From the NCBI RefSeq assembly GCF_005503695.1, contig NZ_SCMU01000003.1, positions 248,001 through 312,000 on the forward strand: 64,000 bases of DNA. Reading direction: 5' to 3'. The notes beneath the pieces were generated by a model, which had not been told where the DNA came from, did no database searches, and was given only the letters and a program-made list of their open reading frames with translations. Made by a program: the position numbers and the translations under genes. The stretch's first letter is position 1. Each line of letters starts with the position of its first letter. Source of the DNA: Sphingopyxis sp. 2PD (lineage in GTDB: Bacteria; Pseudomonadota; Alphaproteobacteria; Sphingomonadales; Sphingomonadaceae). Below, piece by piece: positions 45,049-55,685 of the stretch.

Positions 45049-45654
45049 TTAGCTGGCGGGAGCGGCGGGTGCCGCACGCTTGGCGCGCCATTCGCTGCGC
45101 TGCGCCTTGCGTTCATCGGCGGTCACCTGGCCATCCTTGTTGGCGTCCGCCGCATCGAAGCGAGCCAGCGCGGCAACCTGGAATTCGGCTTGGCTGATCG
45201 CCTTGTCGCCATTGGTGTCGGCCTTGGCCATCATGCCGCCGTGCATGGCATGGCGCGCGCCACGCTTGCCATGACCGCGCATGCCGTGACGTTTGCCGTC
45301 GCCGGCTTCGCCAGCCTCGGCGCGTTTGGCGACGCGCTCTGCACGCTTGGCGGCCCGTTCGGCGTCCTGGTTGGTCCATTCGGCCTGGCTGATGCTGCCA
45401 TTACCGTCGGCGTCGAGGCTGGCGAATTTCTTGGCCTGCATCTCGGCGCGCTTCGCTGTCCGATCGGCAGCGTCGATCTTGCCGTCCTTGTTGTAATCCA
45501 TCTTGGCGAACCGCTCGGCGGCATGCGCCTGCGCCTCTGCGCGCGATAGCGTGCCGTTACCGTCGGTGTCGGCCTTGGCGCCGCCGGGGGCAGCCAGAAC
45601 GGGCGCAGCAATCAACGCGGCGCCCAGCGTCAAAAACGAAATCTTCTTGTACAT
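45049..45654 (-). CDS. Exported EF-hand calcium-binding protein
   Basis: A 201-aa protein from ATG 45654 with a signal peptide (MYKKISFLTLGAALIAAPVLA). Four EF-hand loops can be seen: DTDGNGTLSRAE, DYNKDGKIDAAD, DADGNGSISQAE and DTNGDKAISQAE, with a fifth near the end (DANKDGQVTADE). Basic Lys/Arg/Ala helices separate them. It likely binds calcium in the periplasm; the role is unknown. An AAGGAG-type site precedes the start. Confidence 0.87.
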   Translation of the reverse strand: MYKKISFLTLGAALIAAPVLAAPGGAKADTDGNGTLSRAEAQAHAAERFAKMDYNKDGKIDAADRTAKRAEMQAKKFASLDADGNGSISQAEWTNQDAERAAKRAERVAKRAEAGEAGDGKRHGMRGHGKRGARHAMHGGMMAKADTNGDKAISQAEFQVAALARFDAADANKDGQVTADERKAQRSEWRAKRAAPAAPAS

Positions 45655-45882
45655 GGTACGAACTCCTTCAGGGGACCGATCCGGGGGATGACCGGATCCC
45701 GATGAAGGCGTTGTAGGCGTCATTTGTCCCAGCCACTTGCCGGATCGGCGCAAAATTGTCGCAAATTGTCGCAGTTCGGCGGCGCCGTTCATTTTCGCGC
45801 AAACCGCCGAAGCCTTGCGCGCAAAGTGTATGGGGGCGCGCACTACCCATGCGCGCACCCGTTCCAATACCAACAGCGTCGG

Positions 45883-46110
45883 TTACGGACTGACCGGCGA
45901 ATCCTCGTCATCGTCGGAAATCAGGACGATGGCGGTGATCCCGGCGAGCAAACCGACCAGACCGATGATCCAGCTCGAATCGCCTTCAAGACTGCTTTCG
46001 CCAGCAACGTACGATGGCGCCCGCACACCGACCGCTGCGGATGCCGCGACCGGCGCCAATACGGCTGACGATGCCGCCAGCGCGATGACTAGCTTTTTGG
46101 CCATATGCAT
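45883..46110 (-). CDS. Small exported membrane protein (75 aa)
   Basis: Start chosen at 46110 (MHMAKKLVIALAASSAVLA) because GGAG lies at good distance; an ATG four codons earlier overlaps that site. There is a signal peptide, then a second hydrophobic segment (WIIGLVGLLAGITAIVLI) and a short acidic tail (DDDEDSP). No family is recognised. Such signal-plus-helix proteins are common in sphingomonads. Confidence 0.65.
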   Translation of the reverse strand: MHMAKKLVIALAASSAVLAPVAASAAVGVRAPSYVAGESSLEGDSSWIIGLVGLLAGITAIVLISDDDEDSPVSP

Positions 46111-46305
46111 TTCATTCTCCATCGATTGAGCAGAAGGGGGTGAACCCGATCAACGACCCGGCAGCGCCGATTGATCCCAACGGGGGCGGCGTTCGTCGCG
46201 TTAATCTGACGGGTCGGCGGGGCGGCGGCGGCACGGCGGGGTCGATCGGGGGTTGCTCGCCGCGCACGTCCGGGCTTATGCGGCGCCAAGACAACAGGAG
46301 ACATT

Positions 46306-46797
46306 ATGGCCGCATCGCTACCCCTTCGCCTGCTACTGACCGCCGCCAGCCTGGGCCTTTTCCTGCCCGCGGCGGTCGCCGCTGAGCCCACGCAAGGGAC
46401 CGCCTGGCTCAACCGCCAGATGGCCGCGCTGTCCGAACGCAATGGTGCGGACGGTTGGCACGTCACCCCCAGCGGCCTCCGCTGGCGCCGCATCGCGGGC
46501 GACGGCAGCGGCGCGCACCCCGCCCCCACCGACGTCGTCACGGTGCACTATGTCGGCACGCTCGCTGATGGACAGGAGTTCGACAGCTCGATCAAGCGCG
46601 GCACGCCGACCAGCTTTCCGCTCAATCGCGTCATTCCAGGCTGGCAGGAAGGCGTGGGACTGATGGGCGTCGGTGACAAGGTCGAACTCGCGATCCCCTA
46701 CCAGCTCGCTTATGGGCCCGAAGGAAAAGGCCCGATCCCGGGCGCCGCGACCCTGCTGTTCACGGTCGAGTTGCTGGGCATTGAATCGGCGAAGTAA
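46306..46797 (+). CDS. FKBP-type peptidyl-prolyl isomerase, exported
   Basis: A 163-aa protein with a signal peptide (LLLTAASLGLFLPAAVAA). A single FKBP domain follows: TVHYVGTLADGQEFDSS, VIPGWQEGVGLMGVGDKVEL, IPYQLAYG and a final LLFTVELLGI. It catalyses proline isomerisation in folding of periplasmic proteins. It ends 12 bp before a tRNA-Gly read from the other strand. Confidence 0.9.
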   Translation: MAASLPLRLLLTAASLGLFLPAAVAAEPTQGTAWLNRQMAALSERNGADGWHVTPSGLRWRRIAGDGSGAHPAPTDVVTVHYVGTLADGQEFDSSIKRGTPTSFPLNRVIPGWQEGVGLMGVGDKVELAIPYQLAYGPEGKGPIPGAATLLFTVELLGIESAK

Positions 46798-46808
46798 GAA
46801 AAGGAACA

Positions 46809-46882
46809 TGGAGCGGGTAGCGGGAATCGAACCCGCCTAGCTAGCTTGGAAGGCTAGAGCATTACCACTATGCTATACCCGC
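46809..46882 (-). tRNA. tRNA-Gly (anticodon TCC)
   Basis: On the minus strand it folds with acceptor GCGGGTA/TACCCGC, D-arm GCATAGTGGTAATGC, anticodon stem CTAGC/GCTAG around loop CTTCCAA (anticodon TCC) and T-arm GCGGGTTCGATTCCCGC. Discriminator T and an encoded CCA complete 74 nt. Confidence 0.93.
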
Positions 46883-46983
46883 TCACCCAAGGTCGGCGGC
46901 GATTGCCAGTTTGCCCCATCTTCGTCAAGCCCGGCGTCGTGCGCATCGTTGAGAACATCATGGCAACATGCTAAAGCTGCGCG

Positions 46984-48114
46984 GTGCACGACGACGCGGA
47001 CCTCAACCCCGGTGACGGCGCGGACGCCTCTGTTCGCAAGATCATCCATGTCGACATGGACGCCTTTTACGCGTCGGTCGAGCAGCGCGACGATCCGGCA
47101 CTGCGCGGGCAGCCGGTCGCGGTCGGCGGATCGTCGCGGCGCGGCGTCGTCGCGGCGGCAAGTTACGAGGCGCGCAAGTTCGGGGTGCGGTCAGCGATGC
47201 CGAGCATCACCGCGAAGCGCCAGTGCCCGGCGCTGATCTTTGTCCCGCCGCGGTTCGAGGTGTACCGCGACATCTCGAACCAGATCCGCGCGATCTTTCG
47301 CGACTATGCCGACGAGGTCGAACCGCTGTCGCTCGACGAGGCCTATCTCGACGTCAGCGCCGACAAGATGGGTTTGGGCAGCGCAACCGCGACCGCCAGG
47401 CTGATCCGCCGCCGTATCCGCGAGGAAACCGGCCTGACTGCGTCTGCCGGCGTTTCCTATAACAAGTTCATCGCCAAGCTGGCGTCCGACCAGAACAAGC
47501 CCAACGGACTGACCGTGATCCCGCCGGGCAAGGGCGCCGCGTTCGTCCAGACATTGTCGATCCGCCGTTTTCACGGCATCGGGCCGGTGACAGCGGCGAA
47601 GATGGAAGGGCTTGGGGTCTTTTCAGGCGCCGATCTCGCGGCAAAAGACCCGCTGTGGCTGGCCGAGAATTTCGGCAACAGCGCCGAATGGCTGTTCAAC
47701 CTGGCGCGCGGTATCGACCATCGGCGGGTCAAATCGAACCGCCCGCTGAAGTCGCTGGGTGGCGAGCGCACCTTTTTCAACGACCTGATCACCGATACCG
47801 AAATCCGCGAGGCACTGGCGCATGTCTGCATCGTCGTGTGGGACCGCGCCGCGAAGAGAGGCGCGCGCGGGCGGACGGTCACGCTGAAGCTGCGCTACGC
47901 CGATTTCCGGACGATCACTCGGGCGAAATCGGTGGCGGCGCCGATATTGGACGGCGCCGCGTTGCTGGCGGCGGGCGAAGCGATCCTGGCGCCGCTGCTA
48001 CCGACCGAACAGGGCATACGCTTGCTGGGGCTGACGCTCAGCAAGTTCGAGGGCGAAGATGATGAGGATGAGGCCGAGACGGCGGGGCCGACCGATCTGT
48101 TGAGTCTGATCTGA
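46984..48114 (+). CDS. dinB: DNA polymerase IV (Y family)
   Basis: A 376-aa translesion polymerase starting at GTG 46984. It has HVDMDAFYASVEQRDDP (catalytic Asp), SLDEAYLDVS (catalytic Asp-Glu), a helix-hairpin-helix in FHGIGPVTAAKM and the little-finger domain with KSLGGERTFF. It is a damage-bypass polymerase. No LexA box could be made out upstream. Confidence 0.92.
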   Translation: MHDDADLNPGDGADASVRKIIHVDMDAFYASVEQRDDPALRGQPVAVGGSSRRGVVAAASYEARKFGVRSAMPSITAKRQCPALIFVPPRFEVYRDISNQIRAIFRDYADEVEPLSLDEAYLDVSADKMGLGSATATARLIRRRIREETGLTASAGVSYNKFIAKLASDQNKPNGLTVIPPGKGAAFVQTLSIRRFHGIGPVTAAKMEGLGVFSGADLAAKDPLWLAENFGNSAEWLFNLARGIDHRRVKSNRPLKSLGGERTFFNDLITDTEIREALAHVCIVVWDRAAKRGARGRTVTLKLRYADFRTITRAKSVAAPILDGAALLAAGEAILAPLLPTEQGIRLLGLTLSKFEGEDDEDEAETAGPTDLLSLI

Positions 48115-48120
48115 CCGACA

Positions 48121-48150
48121 CCGTCGCCCCCGCCTTCGCGGGGGCAACGG
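48121..48150. terminator. Hairpin between convergent dinB and prfC
   Basis: Arms 48121-48133 and 48138-48150 (CCGTCGCCCCCGC type) pair with one mismatch around a CTTC loop. It lies between the two stops. It belongs to the same repeat type as those at about 26.85 and 42.79 kb. Confidence 0.72.
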
Positions 48151-48153
48151 ACT

Positions 48154-49752
48154 CTATTCCGCCAACGCCCCTAATCGCCGTTCCTTGGTCGCGGTGAAGC
48201 GAATGTCGGGATTGCGCTGCGTGATATAGCCCACTTCCCAGCCGTCCTTCGCCATGAACACCGGCGCGCCGTCGCGATCGGTGGCGCTCGCACCGCGATG
48301 TTCGGACTGGAACGCCTTGAGCTTGGCGGCGTCGTCGCTGGCGATCCAGCGCGCGGTTTCCCAAGGCGACTGCTCCAGTTTCGCCTCGACCTTATATTCC
48401 ACGTCGAGGCGGCTGATCAGCACTTCGAGCTGCAACTGGCCGACCACCCCGACGATCATGTTCGATCCGATTTCGGGGTAGAAAACCTGGATGATCCCCT
48501 CCTCCGCCATATCGTCGAGCGCCTTGCGGAGTTTCTTGGTCTGCGTCGGATCAACGAGCGCGACGCGGCGCAGCAGTTCGGGGGCGAAATTGGGCAGCCC
48601 TGTGATCGTGATGTCGGTGCGTTCGGACAGCGTATCGCCGACGCGGAGCGTGCCGTGGTTGGGAATGCCGATGATGTCACCGGGAAAGGCCTCCTCGGCC
48701 ATTTCGCGGTCCTGCGCCAGGAACAGCATCGGGCGGCTGATCGCGATCGCCTTGCCCGTTCCGCCCTGCATCAGGCGCATCCCGCGTTCGAACTTGCCCG
48801 AACAGAGGCGCATGAAGGCGATGCGATCGCGGTGCGCGGGGTTCATATTGGCCTGCACCTTGAACACGAAACCGGTCACCGCGCTGTCCGTTGGCTCGAC
48901 CGGTGCCGGTTCGGCGGGCTGTGGCTGCGGCCCCGGGGCGTGGTTCGCCAGCGCCGCGAGCAGGTCGGCGACACCGAATTCCTTGAGCGCCGACCCGAAA
49001 TAGACCGGCGTCAGATCGCCATTCCGATACGCCGCCGCGTCGAACTCGGCATAGCAGGCCGATGCCAGCTCGGTTTCTTCCTTGAGGTGCGCGAGCGCGT
49101 CGGCGCTGATCTCGGCGGCCAGCGCCGGGTCATCCAGCCCCGTCACCTTGGCGCGGTGCCCTTCATACATGCGCGACGCATCGGCGCCCGGTTTCATGAT
49201 CGCCGGGTCCACGAGATCGTAGATTCCTTCGAACTGCCCGCCCATCCCCGCGGGCCAGTTCATCGGGGTCACGTCGAGCGCCAGCCGGTCGGCAACCTCG
49301 TCGAGCAATTCGAACGGCGGCAGCCCTTCGCGGTCGACCTTGTTGATGAAGGTGATGATCGGCACCGAACGCAGGCGGCACACTTCGAACAGTTTCAGCG
49401 TCTGCGGCTCGATGCCCTTGGCGGCGTCGATCACCATCACCGCGCTGTCGACCGCGGTCAGGGTGCGATAGGTATCCTCGCTGAAATCCTCGTGCCCCGG
49501 CGTGTCGAGCAGGTTGAATACCAGCCCGGCATGTTCAAAGGTCATCACCGACGAGGTCACCGAAATCCCGCGCTGCTGCTCGATCTTCATCCAGTCGGAG
49601 CGCGCACGCCGCGCTTGCCCGCGTGCCTTGACCTCGCCGGCGATATGGATCGCGCCGCCCGCGACGAGCAATTTTTCGGTCAGCGTCGTCTTGCCCGCGT
49701 CGGGATGCGAGATGATGGCAAAGGTGCGGCGTTCGGGATGCTTCTGGGACAT
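48154..49752 (-). CDS. prfC: Peptide chain release factor 3
   Basis: A 532-aa translational GTPase. G1 is HPDAGKTT, G3 is DTPGHEDF and G4 is NKVDRE, with the RF3-specific DWMKIEQQRGISVTSSVM switch region. It recycles RF1/RF2 from the ribosome after peptide release. Length and start are typical for RF3. It is a single gene, convergent with dinB. Confidence 0.94.
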   Translation of the reverse strand: MSQKHPERRTFAIISHPDAGKTTLTEKLLVAGGAIHIAGEVKARGQARRARSDWMKIEQQRGISVTSSVMTFEHAGLVFNLLDTPGHEDFSEDTYRTLTAVDSAVMVIDAAKGIEPQTLKLFEVCRLRSVPIITFINKVDREGLPPFELLDEVADRLALDVTPMNWPAGMGGQFEGIYDLVDPAIMKPGADASRMYEGHRAKVTGLDDPALAAEISADALAHLKEETELASACYAEFDAAAYRNGDLTPVYFGSALKEFGVADLLAALANHAPGPQPQPAEPAPVEPTDSAVTGFVFKVQANMNPAHRDRIAFMRLCSGKFERGMRLMQGGTGKAIAISRPMLFLAQDREMAEEAFPGDIIGIPNHGTLRVGDTLSERTDITITGLPNFAPELLRRVALVDPTQTKKLRKALDDMAEEGIIQVFYPEIGSNMIVGVVGQLQLEVLISRLDVEYKVEAKLEQSPWETARWIASDDAAKLKAFQSEHRGASATDRDGAPVFMAKDGWEVGYITQRNPDIRFTATKERRLGALAE

Positions 49753-49905
49753 GGCGGGCGCCTAGCAGCGGCGCGGCAATGTGGAAAGGGGCTGGTGCAA
49801 TGCAGCAATCTTGCCGTGTCCCGGATGGCGATCGCGTGACCACCAAAAAAAGCCCCGCCGGATCGCACCGACGGGGCCATTTTTTTCCCGTAAAGGCGGC
49901 CCGGC

Positions 49906-52023
49906 CTACGCCGCGCCGTGCGCCAGCGCCGCGAGAAGCAGGATCGCCACGATATTGGTGATCTTAATCATCGGGTTGACCGCCGGACCTGCGGTGTCCT
50001 TGTACGGATCGCCGACGGTGTCGCCAGTGACGGCAGCCTTATGGGCTTCGCTGCCCTTGCCGCCGTGGTTGCCGTCCTCGATATATTTCTTCGCATTGTC
50101 CCATGCGCCGCCGCCCGAGGTCATCGAGATGGCGACGAACAGCCCGCCAACGATCACGCCGAGCAGGAGTGCGCCAAGCGCTTCGAGCGCCGCAGCCGGT
50201 CCGGCGACAGCGCGGATCACGAAGAACACGACGATCGGCGCGAGCACCGGCAGCAACGACGGGATGATCATTTCCTTGATCGCCGCCTTGGTCACCAGAT
50301 CGACGGTGCGTGCATAGTCGGGCTTCGATTCATAGGTCATGATGCCGGGGTTGTTCTTGAACTGGTCGCGAACATCCTTGACGACTTCACCCGCCGCGCG
50401 GCCGACCGCGGTCATGCCCATCGCCCCGAACAGATAGGGCAACAGCGCGCCGAGCAACAGCCCGACGATGACATAGGGCGATGACAGCGAGAAGGTCAGC
50501 GGTTCGGTCAGCCCCAGCGCCGCTGAATATTCGGTGATGTCGGCGGTATAGGTGCCGAACAGCACCAGCGCCGCAAGACCCGCCGAACCGATGGCATAGC
50601 CCTTGGTCACCGCCTTGGTCGTGTTGCCCACCGCGTCGAGCAAGTCGGTCTTTTCACGCACGCTGTCGGCAAGGCCCGCCATTTCGGCAATGCCGCCTGC
50701 ATTGTCGGTGACCGGGCCATAGGCGTCGAGCGCGACGACCATGCCGGCCAGCGCCAGCATCGCGGTCGCGGCAAACGCAATGCCGATCAGCCCCGCCAGC
50801 ATATAGGCGATGATGATCCCCGCGCAGATCACCAGCGTGGGCAGCGCGGTCGATTCGAGGCTGATCGCCAGCCCTTGAATGACGTTGGTGCCATGACCGG
50901 TTTCCGATGCCTTGGCGATCGAGCGCACCGGCCGATAGTTGGTGCCGGTGTAATATTCGGTGATCCAGATGATCAGCCCGGTGATGATCAGGCCGAGCAG
51001 CGAGCAATAGAACAGCGAACGACCGTTGAAATCGGTCCCGGGGATCAGCGCTTCCATGCTGCCCAGCGCATATTGGGTCGAGAACCAGATCGCCGGGATC
51101 GACAGGATCGCGGTGACGAGAAAGCCCTTGTACATCGCACCCATGACATTCGTCCCGTTACCGAGACGGACGAAGTACGTCCCGATGATCGAGGTGATGA
51201 TGCAGACGCCGCCCATCAGCAGCGGCAGGCTCATCAACGGCACGAGCATGTCGCCCGCACCCTTCAACAGCAGCGCCATCAGCACCATGGTGGCACCGAC
51301 GGTGACGACATAGGTTTCGAACAAATCGGCGGCCATACCGGCGCAATCGCCTACATTGTCACCGACGTTGTCGGCGATCACCGCCGGGTTGCGCGGATCA
51401 TCCTCGGGGATCCCAGCCTCGACCTTGCCGACCAGGTCGGCGCCGACGTCGGCAGCCTTGGTGAAGATACCGCCGCCCAGACGCGCGAAGATCGAGATCA
51501 GCGAAGCACCGAAGGCCAGCGCGACGAGCGCGTCGACGACCGTGCGATCCTCACCGCCAACGGTATAACCGCCGGGGCCAATCAGATACCAGAAGAAGAC
51601 CGAGATCGCGAGGAGCGCGAGGCCCGCCACCAGCAGGCCGGTGATCGCACCGGCGCGGAACGCCATGGTCAGACCCGCCTGCAATCCGGTCTGCGCAGCG
51701 GCTGCGGTGCGGACGTTCGCTTTCACCGAAATGTTCATGCCGATATATCCGGCAACCCCCGACAGGACGGCGCCGATGACGAAGCCCGTCGCCGAAATCG
51801 CGCCGAGGAACATCCCAACGAGCACGGCGACGACGACGCCAACGATGGCGATGGTACGATATTGGCGGCCCAGATAGGCTTTGGCGCCTTCCTGAATGGC
51901 GCCAGCAATTTCCTGCATCTTTTCATTACCCGCCGAGGCGCTGAGCACCTGCCGCGAGGTAATGAAGCCATAGAGCACGGCGACAAGGCCGCACGCTATC
52001 GCGATCATAACCGGATCAATCAT
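49906..52023 (-). CDS. hppA: Membrane-bound H+-translocating pyrophosphatase (K+-independent type)
   Basis: A 705-aa protein from ATG 52023 with an AAGGAA site; about 16 membrane helices. The substrate site has [23 protein letters not shown] (shortened here to [11 protein letters not shown]) and DNVGDNVGD. The residue after GNTT is Lys (GNTTKA), which in this family marks potassium-independent proton pumps, where the dependent ones have Ala. It pumps protons using pyrophosphate. It follows thiL on the same strand. Confidence 0.93.
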   Translation of the reverse strand: MIDPVMIAIACGLVAVLYGFITSRQVLSASAGNEKMQEIAGAIQEGAKAYLGRQYRTIAIVGVVVAVLVGMFLGAISATGFVIGAVLSGVAGYIGMNISVKANVRTAAAAQTGLQAGLTMAFRAGAITGLLVAGLALLAISVFFWYLIGPGGYTVGGEDRTVVDALVALAFGASLISIFARLGGGIFTKAADVGADLVGKVEAGIPEDDPRNPAVIADNVGDNVGDCAGMAADLFETYVVTVGATMVLMALLLKGAGDMLVPLMSLPLLMGGVCIITSIIGTYFVRLGNGTNVMGAMYKGFLVTAILSIPAIWFSTQYALGSMEALIPGTDFNGRSLFYCSLLGLIITGLIIWITEYYTGTNYRPVRSIAKASETGHGTNVIQGLAISLESTALPTLVICAGIIIAYMLAGLIGIAFAATAMLALAGMVVALDAYGPVTDNAGGIAEMAGLADSVREKTDLLDAVGNTTKAVTKGYAIGSAGLAALVLFGTYTADITEYSAALGLTEPLTFSLSSPYVIVGLLLGALLPYLFGAMGMTAVGRAAGEVVKDVRDQFKNNPGIMTYESKPDYARTVDLVTKAAIKEMIIPSLLPVLAPIVVFFVIRAVAGPAAALEALGALLLGVIVGGLFVAISMTSGGGAWDNAKKYIEDGNHGGKGSEAHKAAVTGDTVGDPYKDTAGPAVNPMIKITNIVAILLLAALAHGAA

Positions 52024-52201
52024 GAATTTCCTTCCCCATTGAACGGGGCGGACCCAGTGAACAGTCGAGCACGTCCGACTTATGATTGCCGGTTCGCCCT
52101 CTCCCCTGATGCGACCGCCCCAATATTTGGACGCCGCGTTATGGGAATAAAGAAAGCCTAGGGCAAGCCCGGTTTTTCGGCACTTTTGTAACGGTTTCGC
52201 G

Positions 52202-53131
52202 TCAATGTGTGAAACCGAGACGCTCGGGCAGCGCAATGCGTTGGGCGCGGTGCGTCAGCAGCAGCCCCTCGCCCACCCCGGCATGGCCGATCGGCGTCGC
52301 CGCGATATTCAACGCAGCCGCAATCTCGCGGATCGCGCCTGCCGCCGCTGGATCGGCGGCGAACAGCAATTGATAATCGTCGCCGGCGCTCGCCGCCGCC
52401 AGCCGGGTATCGACGACATCGGGGCGCACTGCGAGCAAGGCCGCAGACAGCGGCACCGCCTCCAGCATCAGCACCAGTTCGCACCCGCTGGCGGTCGCCA
52501 TCCGCTCGGCGTCGATCAGCAGCCCGTCGGAAACATCCATCATCGCATGCACGTGGGGCGCCACCGCCTGCCCGAAGGTCAACTGCGGCTGCGGGCGGCG
52601 ATAGGCGGCAAGGCAGGTCTCGTTCGCTTCCTCGTGACCGAGGCGCATCGCAAGGCCTAGCCCGGCATTGCCGATCGATCCGGTCACCCACAGCTGATCG
52701 CCCGGCCGCGCCCCCGACCGCGACGGCGCCCCGCCCGGCGGCGCTCGGCCAATCGCGGTCAGCCCGAAACTGCGCGGCGCCCCCGCGGGCGCGCGCACGG
52801 TATCGCCGCCGAGCAGAATGACGCCAAAGCGGCGAAGCGCCAGATCGAGCCCTTCCACGAACGCCGCATCCCATTCCGCGTCGCCCAGGCTATAACCAAC
52901 GAGCACGCCAACCGGCGCGGCGCCTTTCGCGGCGAGATCCGACAGGTTCACCGCGACAAGCTTCCACGCGACATCCTGCGGCGTGTCGTCAGGCAGGAAA
53001 TGCACGCCCTCGACGATCATGTCGTGGGTGAGGACCAGCCCTTCCCATTCGGCGGCATCGTCGGTCAGGCCGCGCGCGGCGGGGTCAGCGGCGATAGCAC
53101 GCAGACGGGCGATGAAATCGGTTTCGGACAT
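52202..53131 (-). CDS. thiL: Thiamine-monophosphate kinase
   Basis: A 309-aa protein from ATG 53131 ([14 protein letters not shown]). The PurM/ThiL pattern is seen: [42 protein letters not shown] and [13 protein letters not shown]. The first metal-binding GDDAA is seen here only as LTDDAA. It phosphorylates thiamine monophosphate to the diphosphate. It is in the hisG-hisD-nusB-thiL run, 119 bp after nusB with a palindrome between. Confidence 0.88.
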   Translation of the reverse strand: MSETDFIARLRAIAADPAARGLTDDAAEWEGLVLTHDMIVEGVHFLPDDTPQDVAWKLVAVNLSDLAAKGAAPVGVLVGYSLGDAEWDAAFVEGLDLALRRFGVILLGGDTVRAPAGAPRSFGLTAIGRAPPGGAPSRSGARPGDQLWVTGSIGNAGLGLAMRLGHEEANETCLAAYRRPQPQLTFGQAVAPHVHAMMDVSDGLLIDAERMATASGCELVLMLEAVPLSAALLAVRPDVVDTRLAAASAGDDYQLLFAADPAAAGAIREIAAALNIAATPIGHAGVGEGLLLTHRAQRIALPERLGFTH

Positions 53132-53170
53132 GCGACACCCTCTCACCCAGAACAATGTGCCCTAATTCCG

Positions 53171-53243
53171 TTCGTGTCGAGCGAAGTCGAGACACGCTTG
53201 GGACGGGCTACGGTCTGCGTATCTCGACTTCGCTCGACACGAA
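53171..53243. repeat. 22-bp perfect palindrome between nusB and thiL
   Basis: Arms 53171-53192 and 53222-53243 (TTCGTGTCGAGCGAAGTCGA type) are perfectly complementary around a 29-nt spacer. It lies between co-directional genes and could stop or attenuate transcription from nusB into thiL. The sequence resembles a dispersed sphingomonad repeat. Confidence 0.7.
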
Positions 53244-53249
53244 AGGAGC

Positions 53250-53702
53250 TTAGCTATTCTTCCGCGCGTCCTTACCGATCGCGTCGAGCAGGCCATTCGC
53301 AAACCCCGCTTCGCGCGCATCGAAAAACGCCTTGGCGACATCGACATACTCGCTGACGACCGCGCCGACCGGCACGTCGCCGCGCGCGATCAGTTCATAG
53401 GCCCCGGCGCGCAGGATCGCCTTCATCGTGCGGTCGAGCCGCTCCATCGACCAGCCGCTGGCCAGCCGCGCGACGATCGCCGCATCAATCTCGTCGGCGC
53501 GCGCCAGCGTGCCTTTCACGATATCGTCGAAAAAGGCGACGTCGGCGTCCGCATATTCGGCGTCCTCGATCGTCGCGCCGATCCGGTGCTGGTGAAATTC
53601 ATGGATCAGCTTGGCAACGGGCGTCGCCTCCATCTCATGCTGATAAAGCGCCTGGACGGCGGCGAGGCGGGCGGCGGAGCGGGATTGGGCGCGTTGGTTC
53701 AT
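53250..53702 (-). CDS. nusB: Transcription antitermination factor NusB
   Basis: A 150-aa protein with the NusB fold pattern: SRSAARLAAVQALYQHEME at the start and MKAILRAGAYELIARGDVPVGAVVSEYVDVAKAF further on, quoted in part as AILRAGAYELI. It joins NusE in rRNA antitermination. It begins 9 bp after the hisD stop. Confidence 0.92.
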   Translation of the reverse strand: MNQRAQSRSAARLAAVQALYQHEMEATPVAKLIHEFHQHRIGATIEDAEYADADVAFFDDIVKGTLARADEIDAAIVARLASGWSMERLDRTMKAILRAGAYELIARGDVPVGAVVSEYVDVAKAFFDAREAGFANGLLDAIGKDARKNS

Positions 53703-53711
53703 GGTTCTTTT

Positions 53712-55004
53712 CTACTTGAGACGCTGGCTGACCGATAGCGCATGCGCGGGAAGCCCCTCGGCCCCGGCAAGCGCGACCGCTGCGGGGCCGATCGCAGCGA
53801 GGCTGGCTTCGTCCAGTGCGAGGAAGCTGGTGCGCTTCATGAAATCCGTAACCGACAAGCCGCTCGAAAAGCGCGCGCGGCGGCCGGTCGGGAGGACGTG
53901 GTTCGGCCCCGCGACATAATCGCCGATGGCCTCGGGCGTCTGACGGCCCAGGAACACCGAGCCCGCGTGACGGACCTTGGCGAACAGCGCATCGGCCTCG
54001 GCGGGATCGACCGCGAGTTCGAGATGTTCGGGCGCGAGCCGGTCGCACAGCGGGATCGCATCGGCCAGCGTCGGCACGGTGATCACCGCGCCATTGTCGG
54101 CCCAGCTCGCCTGCATCGTGGCCGCGGTGCCAAGCGTCGGGATGATCTCTGCGACCGCTGCCGCGACAGCGTCGGCAAAGTCGCTGTCGTCGGTGAACAG
54201 GATCGATTGGCTGGTCGGGTCATGCTCGGCCTGGCTGAGCAGGTCGGCGGCGATGATCCGCGCCTCGTTCTGGCTATCCGCGACGACGACAATCTCGCTC
54301 GGTCCCGCGACCATGTCGATGCCGACGACGCCGTACAGCTGGCGCTTCGCTTCGGCGACCCACGCGTTGCCGGGGCCCGTGACAACGTCAACGGGTGCAA
54401 TCTTGTCGGTGCCATAAGCCAGCGCCGCGACAGCCTGCGCCCCGCCGACCCGCCAGATCTCATCGACCCCGCCGATATGCGCCGCCGCCATCACCACCGG
54501 ATTGGTCTCACCGCCCGGCGTCGGGGTCATCATGACGATACGCCGGACCCCTGCGACCTTCGCAGGCAGGATGTTCATCAACACCGACGACGGATAGGCG
54601 GCGCGACCTCCGGGAACATAGACCCCCGCCGCATCGACCGCGTTCCAGCGCGCGCCGAGCCGCGCGCCGGTGCTGTCGCGATAATCGCGGTCCTCCGGCA
54701 GCTGGGCGGCGTGATAAGCACGGATGCGGTCGGCGGCGAGATTGAGCGCGTCGCGCAGGTCCGGGACCAGCGCCTCATAGGCTGCGGCGCATTCCGCCTT
54801 CGAGATGCCCCAGCCGCTCGCGTCCAAATCGAAGCGGTCGAATTTCGCGGTATATTCGGCCAGCGCGATATCGCCCTCGGACTTTACCCGCGCGATGATC
54901 GCCGCGACGTCGGCGGAAACGTCGGAATCGCTCTCGCGCCGGTCGTTGACCAGCGCGTCAAACGCGGCGGCAAAGCCCGGGTCGGAGGCGTCAAGCCGCC
55001 GCAT
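53712..55004 (-). CDS. hisD: Histidinol dehydrogenase
   Basis: A 430-aa zinc enzyme: [42 protein letters not shown], and APEHLELAV near the catalytic Glu/His, with GPNHVLPT at the end. It makes the two last oxidations to histidine. It overlaps the hisG end by 14 bp, so translation is coupled. Confidence 0.95.
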   Translation of the reverse strand: MRRLDASDPGFAAAFDALVNDRRESDSDVSADVAAIIARVKSEGDIALAEYTAKFDRFDLDASGWGISKAECAAAYEALVPDLRDALNLAADRIRAYHAAQLPEDRDYRDSTGARLGARWNAVDAAGVYVPGGRAAYPSSVLMNILPAKVAGVRRIVMMTPTPGGETNPVVMAAAHIGGVDEIWRVGGAQAVAALAYGTDKIAPVDVVTGPGNAWVAEAKRQLYGVVGIDMVAGPSEIVVVADSQNEARIIAADLLSQAEHDPTSQSILFTDDSDFADAVAAAVAEIIPTLGTAATMQASWADNGAVITVPTLADAIPLCDRLAPEHLELAVDPAEADALFAKVRHAGSVFLGRQTPEAIGDYVAGPNHVLPTGRRARFSSGLSVTDFMKRTSFLALDEASLAAIGPAAVALAGAEGLPAHALSVSQRLK

Positions 55005-55647
55005 CGCCCACCGCCTGACGGAACCGCTCGACCAGCGCCGGCACTTCGGCCGAGCGCAGCTTGAACGCGGCGCGATTGACGATCAACCGCGCCGACACCT
55101 CGCTGATGATTTTCTGCTCGGCGAGCGCATTTTCGACCAGCGTCCGCCCCGTCGATACCAGATCGACGATGTGCGAGGCGAGCCCCAGCTTCGGCGCGAT
55201 TTCCATCGCGCCGTTGAGCTTGATGCACTCGGCCTGGATGCCCTGGCCTGCGAACCAGCGCCGCGTCGTCGCCGGATATTTGGTTGCGACGCGGATATGG
55301 CTTTCGCCCAGCCCCGGCGGCGCACTGCCCTCCGGTCCGGCCAGCGACAGCCGACAATGGCCGATGCCGAGGTCGACCGGCGCATACAACTCGCTGTAAT
55401 CGAATTCGTCGACCACGTCGGACCCGACGATGCCCAGCTGCGCCGCGCCGTGCGCCACGAATGTCGCGACATCGAACGCGCGGACGCGGATCAGCGAGAT
55501 ATGCGTTTGGTTCGTCCCGAAAACCAAAGCGCGGCTTTTCTTGTCGAAAAAGTCTGCCGCGGGCTCGATCCCCACGCGCGCCAGCAGCGGCAGCGCCTCG
55601 TCGAGGATGCGTCCCTTGGGGATGGCAAAGATGATCGGTTCGGGCAT
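54991..55647 (-). CDS. hisG: ATP phosphoribosyltransferase, short form
   Basis: A 218-aa protein from ATG 55647 ([20 protein letters not shown]). It has [18 protein letters not shown] and the PRPP-binding DLVSTGRTL. It lacks the C-terminal ACT-like regulatory domain, so it is the short HisG that needs HisZ for activity. No hisZ is present in this window. It performs the first step of histidine synthesis and starts the leftward his-nusB-thiL run. Confidence 0.93.
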   Translation of the reverse strand: MPEPIIFAIPKGRILDEALPLLARVGIEPAADFFDKKSRALVFGTNQTHISLIRVRAFDVATFVAHGAAQLGIVGSDVVDEFDYSELYAPVDLGIGHCRLSLAGPEGSAPPGLGESHIRVATKYPATTRRWFAGQGIQAECIKLNGAMEIAPKLGLASHIVDLVSTGRTLVENALAEQKIISEVSARLIVNRAAFKLRSAEVPALVERFRQAVGDAAA

Positions 55648-55685
55648 AAGCGTCGCGCACATAGGCGGCGACGGGGCAAAGGGCA

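Noticed and set aside
48298-49839. Long plus-strand frame (513 codons) over prfC
   Set aside because: Shadow of a GC-rich gene; the minus strand carries all GTPase motifs.
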